This document shows positions 7,245 to 15,174 of a stretch of DNA of 64,000 bases, piece by piece. Origin of the DNA: UMGS1766 sp963597355. Its GTDB lineage: Bacteria > Bacillota > Clostridia > Oscillospirales > Oscillospiraceae. Location: NCBI GenBank assembly GCA_963597355.1, contig CAVBPR010000013.1, forward strand, positions 69,282 through 133,281. Reading direction: 5' to 3'. The notes under the pieces are model-generated. The model was not told where the DNA came from. It saw only the letters and a program-made list of their open reading frames with translations, and searched no databases. The position numbers and the translations under genes were made by a program. The stretch's first letter is position 1. Every line of letters starts with the position of its first letter.

Positions 7245-9331
7245 GCCAGCCCCTCCTTCACCCGCTCCACTCGGCAGTGCAAACTGCGGTAACCGGGAAA
7301 TCCGGAAATCGGATCAAGGTGTTCCGGTGGGATAATGCTGTTCACATCTGCGTCCGGATAGTCCTGATAAACAAATACCGCCCCTGACTCAACGGTGTGC
7401 GTCAGGTTCGCCTTTAGAACAATCGAGCCAGCTACAGTGGAAATACATATGGGATCACCCTGCTGAATTTTCAATGCTTTCGCATCTTTTGGATTTAAAT
7501 CCGCCATTGACTCCGGCCGAAACACTTTCTTGATGGCGCTGTTCTGAAAGCGAGAATGAAAATGATAAGGCAGTCGACCTCCTGCGGTCAGCTTGAGGGG
7601 GTAGAGTTCTGAATCGCTCTCATCCTCCGATGGCCGATAAACAGGCAGCGGATCAAAACCGTGCTTGCGCAGAATCTCTGATGTCAGCTCAAACTTGCCC
7701 GTTGGCGTGGCATAGCCAAACGCGGTATTGTCCCCGGCGCGGTAAGGTTCCTTACCGGGTATTTTTGTTGTGGCGGCAGTGGCCTTCAGCTCCGCGAAGG
7801 TGACGCCCACCTTGCGCAGCAACCGCCGGGAGCAGGCCTCATAGCCTGCCCGGAGCAATGGGTCGTCCAGTTCCAGATACTCTGCCAGTTCACAAAGAAT
7901 ATCCGCATCCGATTTGGATTCATAGAGCGGTTGGATGACAGGATCGAGCCAGCGCACGGTTGGTGTGTTGGCATAATGTCCCCCATAGCCCCCCTGAAAC
8001 TGACTGCGTTCAAAGGAGGTGCAGGCTGGCAGGACAATGTCGGCATATTTTGCCGTGTCCGTCAGAAAAATGTCCGTATCTACGAAAAAATCCACCTGGG
8101 ACAGCGCTTCAAAAAGCTTTCCGTCCCCGGGAAACATTCGGGCATTCATCCCCAGGGCAAACATCGCTTTAATTGGATATGGCGTTCCCTCCAGAATCTG
8201 ACGGGAAAGATCCATGGCCTGAAACTCATCGATGAGCTCTGACCAAACCGGAAAGCGCTTTGATCCAATTTTCGGCTTGGCATTTTGAGGGCGCACCTCT
8301 TGAATAAAGGTCTCATCGCCCACATCACAGTCAGCATTCATCCGCGGATCGGAGAACTCCGTAGGCACATTGCCGCCGGGGCGGTCATAGCTTCCGCTGA
8401 TGGCAGACAGTGCCAGCAGCGCGCGGATATTCTGCACCCCGTTTCGATGGTGGGTCAGAGGCGCGGCGCCCAAACTAATCGCAAAACGACGGTTCTGCAC
8501 CAGCAGCTCCGCCGCCCTGACAATGTCTTCCGCCTTGAGTCCCGTCAACTCCGCCGTGTATTCTGGAGTGAAGGCATGCACATAATCTCGGTATTCCGGA
8601 TAGCCATGAACATGCTGGCGAATATAATCATGATCAATCGCATCGTGCTCAATAAGGTAATTTCCAAAGCATAACGCCAGTGCTCCATCGGTACCTGCCT
8701 TGATTTTCAAATGAATGTCCGCGCGCTGGCTGAACTGGGTTGTTCTTGGATCGATCGCAATAATTTTCAATCCTTTCTCTCGCAGTTCTTCCAGCGAGTG
8801 GTTGCAATAGACTCCATTGTAGAACGGATTATGCGCCCAGGCAAGAAACAGCTCCGCATGAGCGACATCCGCCCGGGTCAGACTTCCACCGGTCAGGATA
8901 TTGGCCATGCGCATAGCCTGAAAACAGGAGCTGGACTCCGTGCCATAGTTCAGCGTGCCAAAAGAATGGACAAAGCGATGGTACATGGTGCGATACCACT
9001 TGGAATAGCCCGTATAAAAGGCCACACTATCCGCACCAAAATCCCGCTTATAGCCATTCAGCTTTTCGGCAATTGTGCGGTAGGCCTCGTCCCAGCTGAT
9101 GGGCTCGAATTTTCCTTCGCCCCGTTCTCCCACTCGACGCAGCGGCGTAGGAATGCGATCGGCGCGATAGAGGTAATCCCGGCTGGCATAACCTTTTACG
9201 CAGAGCCTGCCCATGTTGGCGCACTCCTTTGAGCCCTCCACCTTGACTATTTTCCCGTCCTTCACCCACGCGTCGATGCCGCATTTGTTGGAGCAGATTT
9301 CACAAACCGTCTTTTTTATCTCCGCCTCCAT
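7241..9331 (-). CDS. Molybdopterin-dependent oxidoreductase, DMSO reductase family, catalytic subunit
   Basis: A 696-residue molybdenum or tungsten enzyme. The N-terminal [4Fe-4S] ligands are C10, C13, C17 and C44 in CEICSNKC...CANMGRLCVKG. TESSSCFQAMR around residue 136 offers a cysteine at the usual metal-ligand position. The C-terminal molybdopterin dinucleotide-binding domain begins near LYPLKLTAGGRLPYHFHSR. There is no Tat signal, so it is likely cytoplasmic. The ATG at 9331 is preferred over one five codons upstream because GGAGGG precedes it and TGATG overlaps the permease stop. Its place after a sulfonate/taurine-type ABC transporter and a Cys-rich attenuator suggests reduction or cleavage of an organosulfur compound. 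The substrate is not known. Confidence 0.88.
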   Translation of the reverse strand: MEAEIKKTVCEICSNKCGIDAWVKDGKIVKVEGSKECANMGRLCVKGYASRDYLYRADRIPTPLRRVGERGEGKFEPISWDEAYRTIAEKLNGYKRDFGADSVAFYTGYSKWYRTMYHRFVHSFGTLNYGTESSSCFQAMRMANILTGGSLTRADVAHAELFLAWAHNPFYNGVYCNHSLEELREKGLKIIAIDPRTTQFSQRADIHLKIKAGTDGALALCFGNYLIEHDAIDHDYIRQHVHGYPEYRDYVHAFTPEYTAELTGLKAEDIVRAAELLVQNRRFAISLGAAPLTHHRNGVQNIRALLALSAISGSYDRPGGNVPTEFSDPRMNADCDVGDETFIQEVRPQNAKPKIGSKRFPVWSELIDEFQAMDLSRQILEGTPYPIKAMFALGMNARMFPGDGKLFEALSQVDFFVDTDIFLTDTAKYADIVLPACTSFERSQFQGGYGGHYANTPTVRWLDPVIQPLYESKSDADILCELAEYLELDDPLLRAGYEACSRRLLRKVGVTFAELKATAATTKIPGKEPYRAGDNTAFGYATPTGKFELTSEILRKHGFDPLPVYRPSEDESDSELYPLKLTAGGRLPYHFHSRFQNSAIKKVFRPESMADLNPKDAKALKIQQGDPICISTVAGSIVLKANLTHTVESGAVFVYQDYPDADVNSIIPPEHLDPISGFPGYRSLHCRVERVKEGLA

Positions 9332-10230
9332 CACACATCCCTCCACTTAACCAGTTTCCGCTGCAGAAGCGAAATAAAAGCGCTCAGAATCGTCACAACG
9401 ACACCCATAAGGATGATGCCGGCGATGACCTTGGTATAATCTGCATAATCGGAAAATTTCTTGACAAAGTAGCCCAGACCGGAGCTTGCACCCAGCAGTT
9501 CCGCACCGGTCAGGCACAACAGTGCCGCGCGAATACTTCCAGGCAGGCCGGCAAGGATACTGGGCTTGCAGTAGGGCAAAATGACGCCAAAGAGCATGGT
9601 TGGAGTGGTGACATTCATCACTCGGGCAGACTGAATAATCTTCTGATCGATGGAGCCAACCCGGCTGACCATGTTCTGAAAGGTCGGCCAAAACACGGCG
9701 CAGAAAATGACAAAGATAGATGCCGTGCGAAAGGTGGGCATCACTGCCACCACATAGGGGGTATAGACCAGTGGCGGAATGGGACTGATCACATTGGCAA
9801 TCGGCAAAATCGCCCCCCTCAAACGGGGAATCCACCCCACCAGCAAACCGAACAGCACACCGAACACAAGCGCCAGTCCAACGCCGATGAACAGCAGCTT
9901 CAGGGAACTGACCACCCCCTGTGCCATGAGCACACGCTGGGACACAAACACATAGAATACATTCTCCGGAGGCGGCACGAGCACGGGATGGGTAAAATTC
10001 AGTCGACTGGCCAAATCCCATATTCCAAGGAATAGAAACGCAGATGTGACGATATCCAATGTGCTCTTTTTTCGTTTCCACCCATACCAGACCAAAAAAG
10101 CAATCTCAATCAGCAGAAGCACAACCAGATAGGGCACGACACTGTCTAATTTTCGCTGGGCCGGAACGATCAGAACAGCCAGCACTGCCAGAAACAGCAA
10201 ATTGCCCCGGTTAAATATCAGCTTTTTCAC
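9331..10230 (-). CDS. ABC transporter permease, SsuC/TauC/NrtB type
   Basis: A 299-residue inner-membrane permease with several hydrophobic segments and the coupling-loop motif around PYCKPSILAGLPGSIRAALL, typical of importers for sulfonates, taurine, nitrate or thiamine precursors. Two N-terminal segments before the conserved permease core make it longer than many SsuC proteins. It starts with GTG overlapping the ATPase stop (GTGA) and its TGA overlaps the next ATG, so the genes are tightly coupled. The sulfur setting of the operon makes an organosulfur substrate more likely than nitrate, but this is inference. Confidence 0.87.
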   Translation of the reverse strand: MKKLIFNRGNLLFLAVLAVLIVPAQRKLDSVVPYLVVLLLIEIAFLVWYGWKRKKSTLDIVTSAFLFLGIWDLASRLNFTHPVLVPPPENVFYVFVSQRVLMAQGVVSSLKLLFIGVGLALVFGVLFGLLVGWIPRLRGAILPIANVISPIPPLVYTPYVVAVMPTFRTASIFVIFCAVFWPTFQNMVSRVGSIDQKIIQSARVMNVTTPTMLFGVILPYCKPSILAGLPGSIRAALLCLTGAELLGASSGLGYFVKKFSDYADYTKVIAGIILMGVVVTILSAFISLLQRKLVKWRDV

Positions 10231-11018
10231 AGTACCACCTCCTCGTAAATTTCCTCAGCCACCTGTTCATAAAACAGGGACATCAGGTGCTTTCGCAGTT
10301 GAATGTATTCCTCTGTCTGGGCGATGGCATCCCGCCGCCGGGGATGAGAAAACTTTACCGGCACAACAGAGCGAATGTGCTTGGGTTCCATCATCACGAT
10401 GCGATCCGCCAACAGAATGGCCTCATCAATATCATGCGTGACAAATACGACGGTCTTATGGTGTTCTACACTTAAACGACTAACCAGTTCCTGCAAATCC
10501 TGCCGCAGTTTTGGATCAATTGCACCGAACGGTTCATCCATCAGCAGAATGTCCGCCGCCATGGCAAGTGCTCGGGCAATCGCCACCCGCTGCTGCATAC
10601 CGCCGGACAACTCTGCCGGATAACGATTGCCGGCGTTGCCCAGCCCCACGCACGCAAGATAATAATCCGCCAGCTGGCGCTGCTCCTCCCGACTGTGACG
10701 CACACCGCTTTGTCGGATACCGAAGATGATGTTTTTGCGGGCAGTCAGCCATGGAAAGAGAGAGTAGTGCTGGAACACCACTGCCCGGTCGCACCCCGGT
10801 CTGGTGACGATCGAGTTATCTATGCGGATTTCGCCGCGGTCCGCCTGATTCAGTCCCTCCAGAAGGCTGAGCAGAGTGCTCTTTCCGCAGCCGGACGGGC
10901 CAAGCAGGCAAACAAACTCTCCCGCCTCAATGGAAAGACTGACGTCGTCCAGCGCAGTCTCCCGCTGACCGGAGCCAGGATAATGAAAGGTAATGTGGTC
11001 AATGTCAATCTTGCTCAT
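10227..11018 (-). CDS. ABC transporter ATP-binding protein, SsuB/TauB type
   Basis: A 263-residue ABC ATPase. Walker A is GPSGCGKST, the Q-loop is FQHYSLFPW, the signature is LSGGMQQR, Walker B is ILLMDEPFG and the switch histidine is in FVTHD. Sequence style and neighbours match the sulfonate/taurine/nitrate importer family. It is followed with a 4-base overlap by the permease and preceded, 45 bases away, by the binding-protein gene. Confidence 0.92.
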   Translation of the reverse strand: MSKIDIDHITFHYPGSGQRETALDDVSLSIEAGEFVCLLGPSGCGKSTLLSLLEGLNQADRGEIRIDNSIVTRPGCDRAVVFQHYSLFPWLTARKNIIFGIRQSGVRHSREEQRQLADYYLACVGLGNAGNRYPAELSGGMQQRVAIARALAMAADILLMDEPFGAIDPKLRQDLQELVSRLSVEHHKTVVFVTHDIDEAILLADRIVMMEPKHIRSVVPVKFSHPRRRDAIAQTEEYIQLRKHLMSLFYEQVAEEIYEEVVL

Positions 11019-11063
11019 AGGTATTGCTCCTCTTCCTGCGCCAACTGCGAGGCATCAAGTATT

Positions 11064-12179
11064 TCAGGCTTCGTTGTACTGCTGGAACAGCTCCAGCTTA
11101 CTCTGATAGAATGCATCCTCCGGTTCCCGCTCCAGTAAACTGTTTAACGCATCCGAATAGATGCTGGTATCAATGTGTTCGCTTACATCCACATCGGTAG
11201 TTTCAAAATAGCCGGATTCTTTCAGGGATTCATAGTAGGTCTCCACACCCTTCTGATTCGGATCCAGAGTCAACACCGTACGGTTAACAAACAGATAATT
11301 TCTGACATAATCCTCCTCTTTGCCGGAGTCCTCCGCCAAGATGCGGACAATCTCATCCTGATTGCTCTCATCCTCGTAGTATTTCCATGCACGCAGGTTG
11401 GCAATGGTGAATTTCACAAAGGCGTCCCGCTTCTCGGTCAGCTTTGCGCTGGATGTAACCTGGCGGCAGCAGACATACAGGGGCTCAAGCTCGCCTACCT
11501 CGTAGACAACCGCCACACCAATATCCAGGAACGTATTCGCCTTTTCTACCGGCAGGAACCCAACGTCAGCCTCGCCCTTGGCAACGGCCTGAGCGACATT
11601 GGCCTCGCTGTCCACCTCCATCAGTGTCACGCTGTCCGGATCAACCCCCGCATTTTTCAGTTGCGTACGGATGACCGTCCAAGAGGACTCTCCACGCACC
11701 ATGGCCGCGGTAACACCGGCATAGTGGCTCAACGCTTTGTAAGTCTCTACATTTTCCGGCTTTGCGATGATCGCACCGCCCTCAGCGGCGGTACCCTCAA
11801 ACACAACCAGATCGGATCCGTTGGCGATAAACGTCAGGTCCGGAACAATGCCCGTTCCCAGCACGTCCACATCCTTGCCGGTGGTGATGGCAGTCAGGGC
11901 TTCTGTACCCGCGGCGTTGACAAACTCCACGTTTACGCCCTCTTCCTCATAGTATCCCAGCTTATCGGCCAGAATGTTAATTGCGGTGCGGATCTGACCA
12001 GGCTGCGTGGCAAAGCGGATGGTGTTCTCCTCCGAATCGAAAGCGATTTCATCCGTTGAGGAAGAAGAAGCACTCTGCGCTTGCGAACTACTTTTGTTTG
12101 CAGTCCCGCCGCAGCCGGTTAGGGCAGAGGCCGTCACAGCCAGCGCCAGGAACAATGGAATCATTTTTTTGAATTTCAT
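11064..12179 (-). CDS. ABC transporter substrate-binding lipoprotein, SsuA/TauA/NrtA type
   Basis: A 371-residue secreted lipoprotein. The signal peptide ends at the lipobox LTGC with Cys23 as the lipidated residue, and a Ser/Gln-rich tether follows. The body has features of periplasmic-binding proteins for sulfonates and nitrate, such as KLGYYEEEGVNVEFVNAAGTEALTA (shown by its first half, KLGYYEEEGVNVEF) and GEADVGFLPVEKA. It captures the substrate for the adjacent permease and ATPase. AGAGGAGA precedes the ATG. A terminator-like hairpin separates it from the upstream YezD-like gene, so its expression may be damped relative to that gene. Confidence 0.88.
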   Translation of the reverse strand: MKFKKMIPLFLALAVTASALTGCGGTANKSSSQAQSASSSSTDEIAFDSEENTIRFATQPGQIRTAINILADKLGYYEEEGVNVEFVNAAGTEALTAITTGKDVDVLGTGIVPDLTFIANGSDLVVFEGTAAEGGAIIAKPENVETYKALSHYAGVTAAMVRGESSWTVIRTQLKNAGVDPDSVTLMEVDSEANVAQAVAKGEADVGFLPVEKANTFLDIGVAVVYEVGELEPLYVCCRQVTSSAKLTEKRDAFVKFTIANLRAWKYYEDESNQDEIVRILAEDSGKEEDYVRNYLFVNRTVLTLDPNQKGVETYYESLKESGYFETTDVDVSEHIDTSIYSDALNSLLEREPEDAFYQSKLELFQQYNEA

Positions 12180-12200
12180 AGGTATCTCCTCTTTCTTTGC

Positions 12201-12252
12201 AATAAAAATGAGGCATCACAGCAGGGTCATTTCAACACCTGTGTAATGCCTC
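12201..12252 (-). terminator. Terminator-like hairpin between the YezD-like gene and the binding-protein gene
   Basis: On the minus strand GAGGCAT-TA-CACAG pairs with CTGTG-ATGCCTC and is followed by ATTTTTATT. Placed inside an operon, it would give partial termination or protect the 3' end of a short upstream transcript. Confidence 0.5.
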
Positions 12253-12273
12253 CGGTTTGTCCAGTCAGCGTAT

Positions 12274-12417
12274 TTACTTATCAACACGGATTTTTTCACT
12301 CTTTTCAATCTGAATTAACTTTCCGTTTTGGAATGTTAACGTGATCGTTCCGAATGTCAGCTGTTCCGCCAGTTGCTGCAGCTGTTCCAGCTGCTGGGAT
12401 GAGATGGCTTTCCCCAT
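12274..12417 (-). CDS. YezD-like (DUF2292) small protein
   Basis: A 47-residue protein reading MGKAISSQQLEQLQQLAEQ and ending NGKLIQIEKSEKIRVDK. The pattern FGTITLTFQNGKLIQIEKSEKIR matches, by memory, the small YezD/DUF2292 family often found beside sulfur-assimilation genes (the recognisable core here is LIQIEKSEKIR). AGGGGAAG precedes the ATG. It lies after the leader peptide and attenuator and is the first true gene of the transporter operon. Its biochemical role is unknown. It is short, so the family call is moderate although the coding nature looks sound. Confidence 0.7.
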   Translation of the reverse strand: MGKAISSQQLEQLQQLAEQLTFGTITLTFQNGKLIQIEKSEKIRVDK

Positions 12418-12445
12418 ATCCGCTTCCCCTTTCTGTAAGGTCATG

Positions 12446-12478
12446 AAAATAAAAAACCGGGGCTTTCACAGCTCCCGG
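12446..12478 (-). terminator. Attenuator terminator after the Cys-rich leader peptide
   Basis: On the minus strand CCGGG-A-GCT pairs with AGC-CCCGG around a GTGAA loop, and TTTTTTATTTT follows. It lies between a 43-codon leader peptide and the operon, so it is placed to act as an attenuator. No equally strong antiterminator was found by eye; GGCCGGGC in the leader coding region could pair with the GCCCCGG arm. Confidence 0.75.
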
Positions 12479-12504
12479 ACAAACAGATCAAACGATCGCC
12501 TCAT

Positions 12505-12636
12505 TCAACGGCAACACAATCCCCCTGTGCACAGACAGAGCATGACAGTGCGCCCGGCCATCTGGTTTGCCCGGGAATACAGCATTCGTCCACATCGAAA
12601 ATTGCTCCGCAGCAACGTCTGAAAAACTGCCAGCAT
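12505..12636 (-). CDS. Cys-rich leader peptide of the sulfur/molybdoenzyme operon
   Basis: A 43-residue open frame, MLAVFQTLLRSNFRCGR... ending MLCLCTGGLCCR just before its stop. Four of its five cysteines fall in the last ten residues, and the TGT-TGC pair sits two codons before the stop. A strong site GAAGGAGAGG precedes GTG (12639) and ATG (12636) in frame; either may start it. It lies right behind a consensus promoter and ahead of an intrinsic terminator, the layout of amino-acid-responsive attenuators. Slow reading of the Cys codons when cysteinyl-tRNA is short would be expected to let transcription enter the operon. Comparable Cys-rich leader peptides are known ahead of sulfur genes in Actinobacteria. 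The function is inferred. Confidence 0.65.
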   Translation of the reverse strand: MLAVFQTLLRSNFRCGRMLYSRANQMAGRTVMLCLCTGGLCCR

Positions 12637-12665
12637 CACGCTCACCTCTCCTTCTTTTTTCTTAT

Positions 12666-12686
12666 TACCAACTAAGTCGGTTGGTA
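12666..12686. promoter_or_regulatory. Operator-like inverted repeat at the transcription start
   Basis: TACCAAC-N7-GTTGGTA lies just downstream of the -10 box, at about +5 to +25. A second, inner near-palindrome CCGACTTAGTTGG on the minus strand is nested in it. A repressor bound here would block initiation. The bases resemble Rrf2-family (IscR/CymR-like) sites, but this is only a suggestion. Confidence 0.6.
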
Positions 12687-12693
12687 TATTCGG

Positions 12694-12722
12694 ATTATAG
12701 CGCATACTAATTCCGCTGTCAA
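12694..12722 (-). promoter_or_regulatory. Perfect consensus promoter of the leader peptide/transporter/molybdoenzyme operon
   Basis: TTGACA (12717-12722) and TATAAT (12694-12699) are exactly 17 bases apart on the minus strand. Such a strong promoter usually needs repression or attenuation, and both an operator-like palindrome and an attenuator follow. Confidence 0.9.
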
Positions 12723-12774
12723 CCTAATTTTGAAAATAATATTTGTTTTGACTGCTGAGGCTGCCTTTCTCTGC

Positions 12775-12803
12775 TTGTGTTACCGATAGCGCTATGTTAA
12801 AAT
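12775..12803 (+). promoter_or_regulatory. Probable promoter of the DivIVA-like gene
   Basis: TTGTGT (12775-12780) and TAAAAT (12798-12803) are separated by 17 bases, about 30 bases before the start codon and its GAGGGGG ribosome site. Confidence 0.5.
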
Positions 12804-12834
12804 GAAAACAATTAATTGAGGGGGTATATCGCCC

Positions 12835-13401
12835 ATGAGTGAAATATTAAAGTTACGTACTGCCGCTTTTGGCGGTTTTAATCGCCAGGATGTGGTGGAC
12901 TATATTGAATCTTCTGCCCGGGATCACGCTGCTCAACTCAGTGCTCTACGCGCAGAATTGAAGGACGCGCAGGATAAACTGGCGGAGCTGGAGGGAGAAA
13001 AAGCCCGTGCAGATGCGTTAACGGAACGCTGCAATGATTTGAGCGCACGCGTTGAAGCCCTCTCTCCCTTTGAGCAGGAAGTAGTTCAGTTGAGAGAAGA
13101 AGTTGCGGCCTATCGGCCTCAGGCAGAGGCTTTTGCTGCACTGAAAAATACCGTAGCTGATATCGAAATGGACGCTCGCACAAGAGCCAATCAGGTAGTG
13201 GCGGACGCAGAACAGGAAGCGCAGACCAAGCGCGCCATTGCAGAAACCATGTTGGATCGGGTAATGGAGGAATATAGCACGGTCGGTCAGCGCGCCAACA
13301 CCGCCATCACAGATGTCATATGCAAGCTGACGGATTTACGGGCATCTTTGGCTGGCCTTGGAGCGCTGCGGGAACGAGTGGAGGCAAATAACCATGAGTG
13401 A
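12835..13401 (+). CDS. DivIVA-like coiled-coil protein
   Basis: A 188-residue, highly charged protein. The N-terminus LKLRTAAFGGFNRQDVVDYIE resembles the membrane-binding start of DivIVA/GpsB proteins (the core is FGGFNRQDVVDYIE), and residues 30-150 are strongly predicted coiled coil with repeated Ala, Glu, Gln and Arg. DivIVA-type proteins mark curved membrane at poles and septa and recruit partners for division or growth. Here it is unusually joined to a fumarase beta-subunit gene, overlapping it by 8 bases. It could also be a general coiled-coil adaptor. Family call moderate. Confidence 0.7.
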   Translation: MSEILKLRTAAFGGFNRQDVVDYIESSARDHAAQLSALRAELKDAQDKLAELEGEKARADALTERCNDLSARVEALSPFEQEVVQLREEVAAYRPQAEAFAALKNTVADIEMDARTRANQVVADAEQEAQTKRAIAETMLDRVMEEYSTVGQRANTAITDVICKLTDLRASLAGLGALRERVEANNHE

Positions 13402-13951
13402 AGTTTATCATTTAACTACAGATCAGTTGCGTTCCATGCAGTCCACCCTCCGTGCCGGTGACCGCGTCATCTTATCCGGCACAATCTACACCGCTCGCGA
13501 TGCTGCCCACAAACGCATGTTCGCACTGCTGGACGAAGAAAAAGACCTGCCTTTTCCTCTAAAAGATGCCATCATCTACTATGCCGGTCCTACCCCTGCT
13601 CAACAGGGAATGGCAGTCGGAGCCTGCGGTCCTACCACAGCCAGCCGGATGAATGCGTTTGCGCCTCGTCTGCTGGATTTAGGTCTGGGTGCCATTATCG
13701 GCAAAGGCGAGATGTCTTCCGATGTGGTCGCTGCCCTGCAGCGCAACCAGAGCTGCTTCTTTGCCGCGGTAGGCGGTGCAGGTGCTCTGATTGCAAAATG
13801 TATTACAGCCGCAGATGTCATTGCGTTTGAGGATCTCGGCTGTGAGTCCATTAAGCGAATGACCGTTCAGGATCTTCCATTGACTGTTGCGATTGACTGC
13901 CACGGCGGAAACTTGTACCAAACCGGTAGAGCGGAATTTGAACAGGAATAA
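13394..13951 (+). CDS. Class I fumarase/tartrate dehydratase beta subunit (C-terminal domain)
   Basis: A 185-residue protein matching the beta subunit of iron-sulfur hydro-lyases (FumA C-terminal part, TtdB). Motifs are LRAGDRVILSGTIYTARDAAHKR (core SGTIYTARDAAHKR), YYAGPTPAQQG, GACGPTTASRMN, LGLGAIIGKGEM and the end GGNLYQTGRAEF. In this family the beta subunit completes the active site of the [4Fe-4S] alpha subunit, which hydrates fumarate. No alpha-subunit gene is next to it in this window, which is odd because the two are normally adjacent. The ATG overlaps the DivIVA-like stop by 8 bases. A strong terminator follows. Confidence 0.9.
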   Translation: MSEVYHLTTDQLRSMQSTLRAGDRVILSGTIYTARDAAHKRMFALLDEEKDLPFPLKDAIIYYAGPTPAQQGMAVGACGPTTASRMNAFAPRLLDLGLGAIIGKGEMSSDVVAALQRNQSCFFAAVGGAGALIAKCITAADVIAFEDLGCESIKRMTVQDLPLTVAIDCHGGNLYQTGRAEFEQE

Positions 13952-13958
13952 AATTTTA

Positions 13959-13996
13959 ACGGGGTTGCTGTGTGTTACACAGCAACCCCGTTTTTT
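13959..13996 (+). terminator. Intrinsic terminator after the fumarase beta gene
   Basis: A 15-base stem ACGGGGTTGCTGTGT around a GTT loop, followed by TTTTTT. Confidence 0.9.
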
Positions 13997-14333
13997 ATAT
14001 TTTCTTTGCGTTTAAACTCAGTTTGCGGTTTCCGTCGAATTCTGTTTGCACAAGAATTTCCGCATCTTCCTCTCCCGCTTCAATGGTAACAACCGGTGTA
14101 ACCATCAGTTTGTGTTCCGTTTGCAGCGCGGAAAAGAAAGTGGTCTCGTCCGCTGTAATCGCAATGCGAATGCTCTCACCATTTCGCAGCGTCGGCCAGT
14201 CCCCCAGTCCTTCCTCTAAGGTTCGCTGGGCATTTTCTGCGACAAACTGTTCCTGATCCCGATTAAGGATACAGGCGTATTTCATAGCAAAGCAGGCCAG
14301 AGCCCGCTCTCGCCGAACGGTCAAATATCTCAT
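13995..14333 (-). CDS. Conserved-looking hypothetical protein, 112 residues
   Basis: I do not recognise this protein. It is a soluble 112-residue product beginning MRYLTVRRERALACFAMK, basic at the N-terminus and acidic in the middle, ending KLSLNAKKI. No signal peptide or membrane segment is seen. The internal ATG at 14333 is used because AAGGAAGGG precedes it; the upstream start would overlap the methyltransferase gene. It follows that gene by 13 bases and probably shares its transcript. Confidence 0.65.
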   Translation of the reverse strand: MRYLTVRRERALACFAMKYACILNRDQEQFVAENAQRTLEEGLGDWPTLRNGESIRIAITADETTFFSALQTEHKLMVTPVVTIEAGEEDAEILVQTEFDGNRKLSLNAKKI

Positions 14334-14346
14334 TTTGTTCCCTTCC

Positions 14347-15174
14347 TTATCCTCTGCCCAACTGCCAGAAAGCCACAGCACTGGCAGCCGCTACATTTAA
14401 TGAATCTACTCCATGTGACATAGGAATCATCACCGTATAGTCACACGCAGAAATTGTCATTGGTGACAAACCGCTTCCTTCTGTTCCCAGAATAATGGCC
14501 AACTTTTCCTCGGTTCGCAAATGCGGATCATCGATCGGAACTGCTCGATTGTCCAATGCCATGGCTGCCATGTGAAAACCAAGATGCCGCAATTCCTGAA
14601 TTCCTTTTTCCGGCCAGTCCGATGAAGTTGTTCCAATGCGAGTCCAGGGGATTTGAAACACCGTCCCCATACTGACACGAGCGGCGCGTCGATGCAACGG
14701 GTCACAGCAAGTAGGATCAATGAGCACTCCATCCATATTCAATGCAGCCGCCGAACGAAAAATCGCACCTACATTTGTCGGGTCAACCACTCCCTCGATA
14801 ACCGCGATTCGCCTTGCATTGGCACACACCTGTTCTACCGTTGGCAGAGCCGGGCGCCGCATAGCGCACAGTATGCCACGCGTCAGTGCATATCCGGTGA
14901 GCTGGGCCAATACTTCTCGTTCTCCCGTATATACAGGTACATCAGGGCAACCGGCCAAAAGTTCCGCTGCATCGGCCTCGATATGCTTCCGCTCCATCAA
15001 AAAAGACAGGGGAACGCATCCGGACTGCAGCGCATAGGAAATCACCTTTTTGCTTTCCGCAATGAAAACTCCCTCCTCCGGATGGCGACGGGAACGAAGC
15101 TGTGCCTCCGTCAGGCGGGTATAAATGTCCAGCTCCGGTTGATTCAGACTTTTTATTTCAACGACATATGCCAA
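14347..15174 (-). CDS. TrmH/SpoU-family RNA 2'-O-methyltransferase
   Basis: A 275-residue SPOUT methyltransferase. The N-terminal L30e-like RNA-binding region is followed by the three SpoU motifs: DPTNVGAIFRSAAAL, ILGTEGSGL and IPMSHGVDSLNVAAASAVAFW (core SHGVDSLNVAAASA). These enzymes methylate ribose in rRNA or tRNA with S-adenosylmethionine. The start is TTG at 15174, with AGGAGG 8 bases before it, and it overlaps the 3' end of the LysR gene by 22 bases. The exact RNA target is not deducible. Confidence 0.9.
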   Translation of the reverse strand: MAYVVEIKSLNQPELDIYTRLTEAQLRSRRHPEEGVFIAESKKVISYALQSGCVPLSFLMERKHIEADAAELLAGCPDVPVYTGEREVLAQLTGYALTRGILCAMRRPALPTVEQVCANARRIAVIEGVVDPTNVGAIFRSAAALNMDGVLIDPTCCDPLHRRAARVSMGTVFQIPWTRIGTTSSDWPEKGIQELRHLGFHMAAMALDNRAVPIDDPHLRTEEKLAIILGTEGSGLSPMTISACDYTVMIPMSHGVDSLNVAAASAVAFWQLGRG

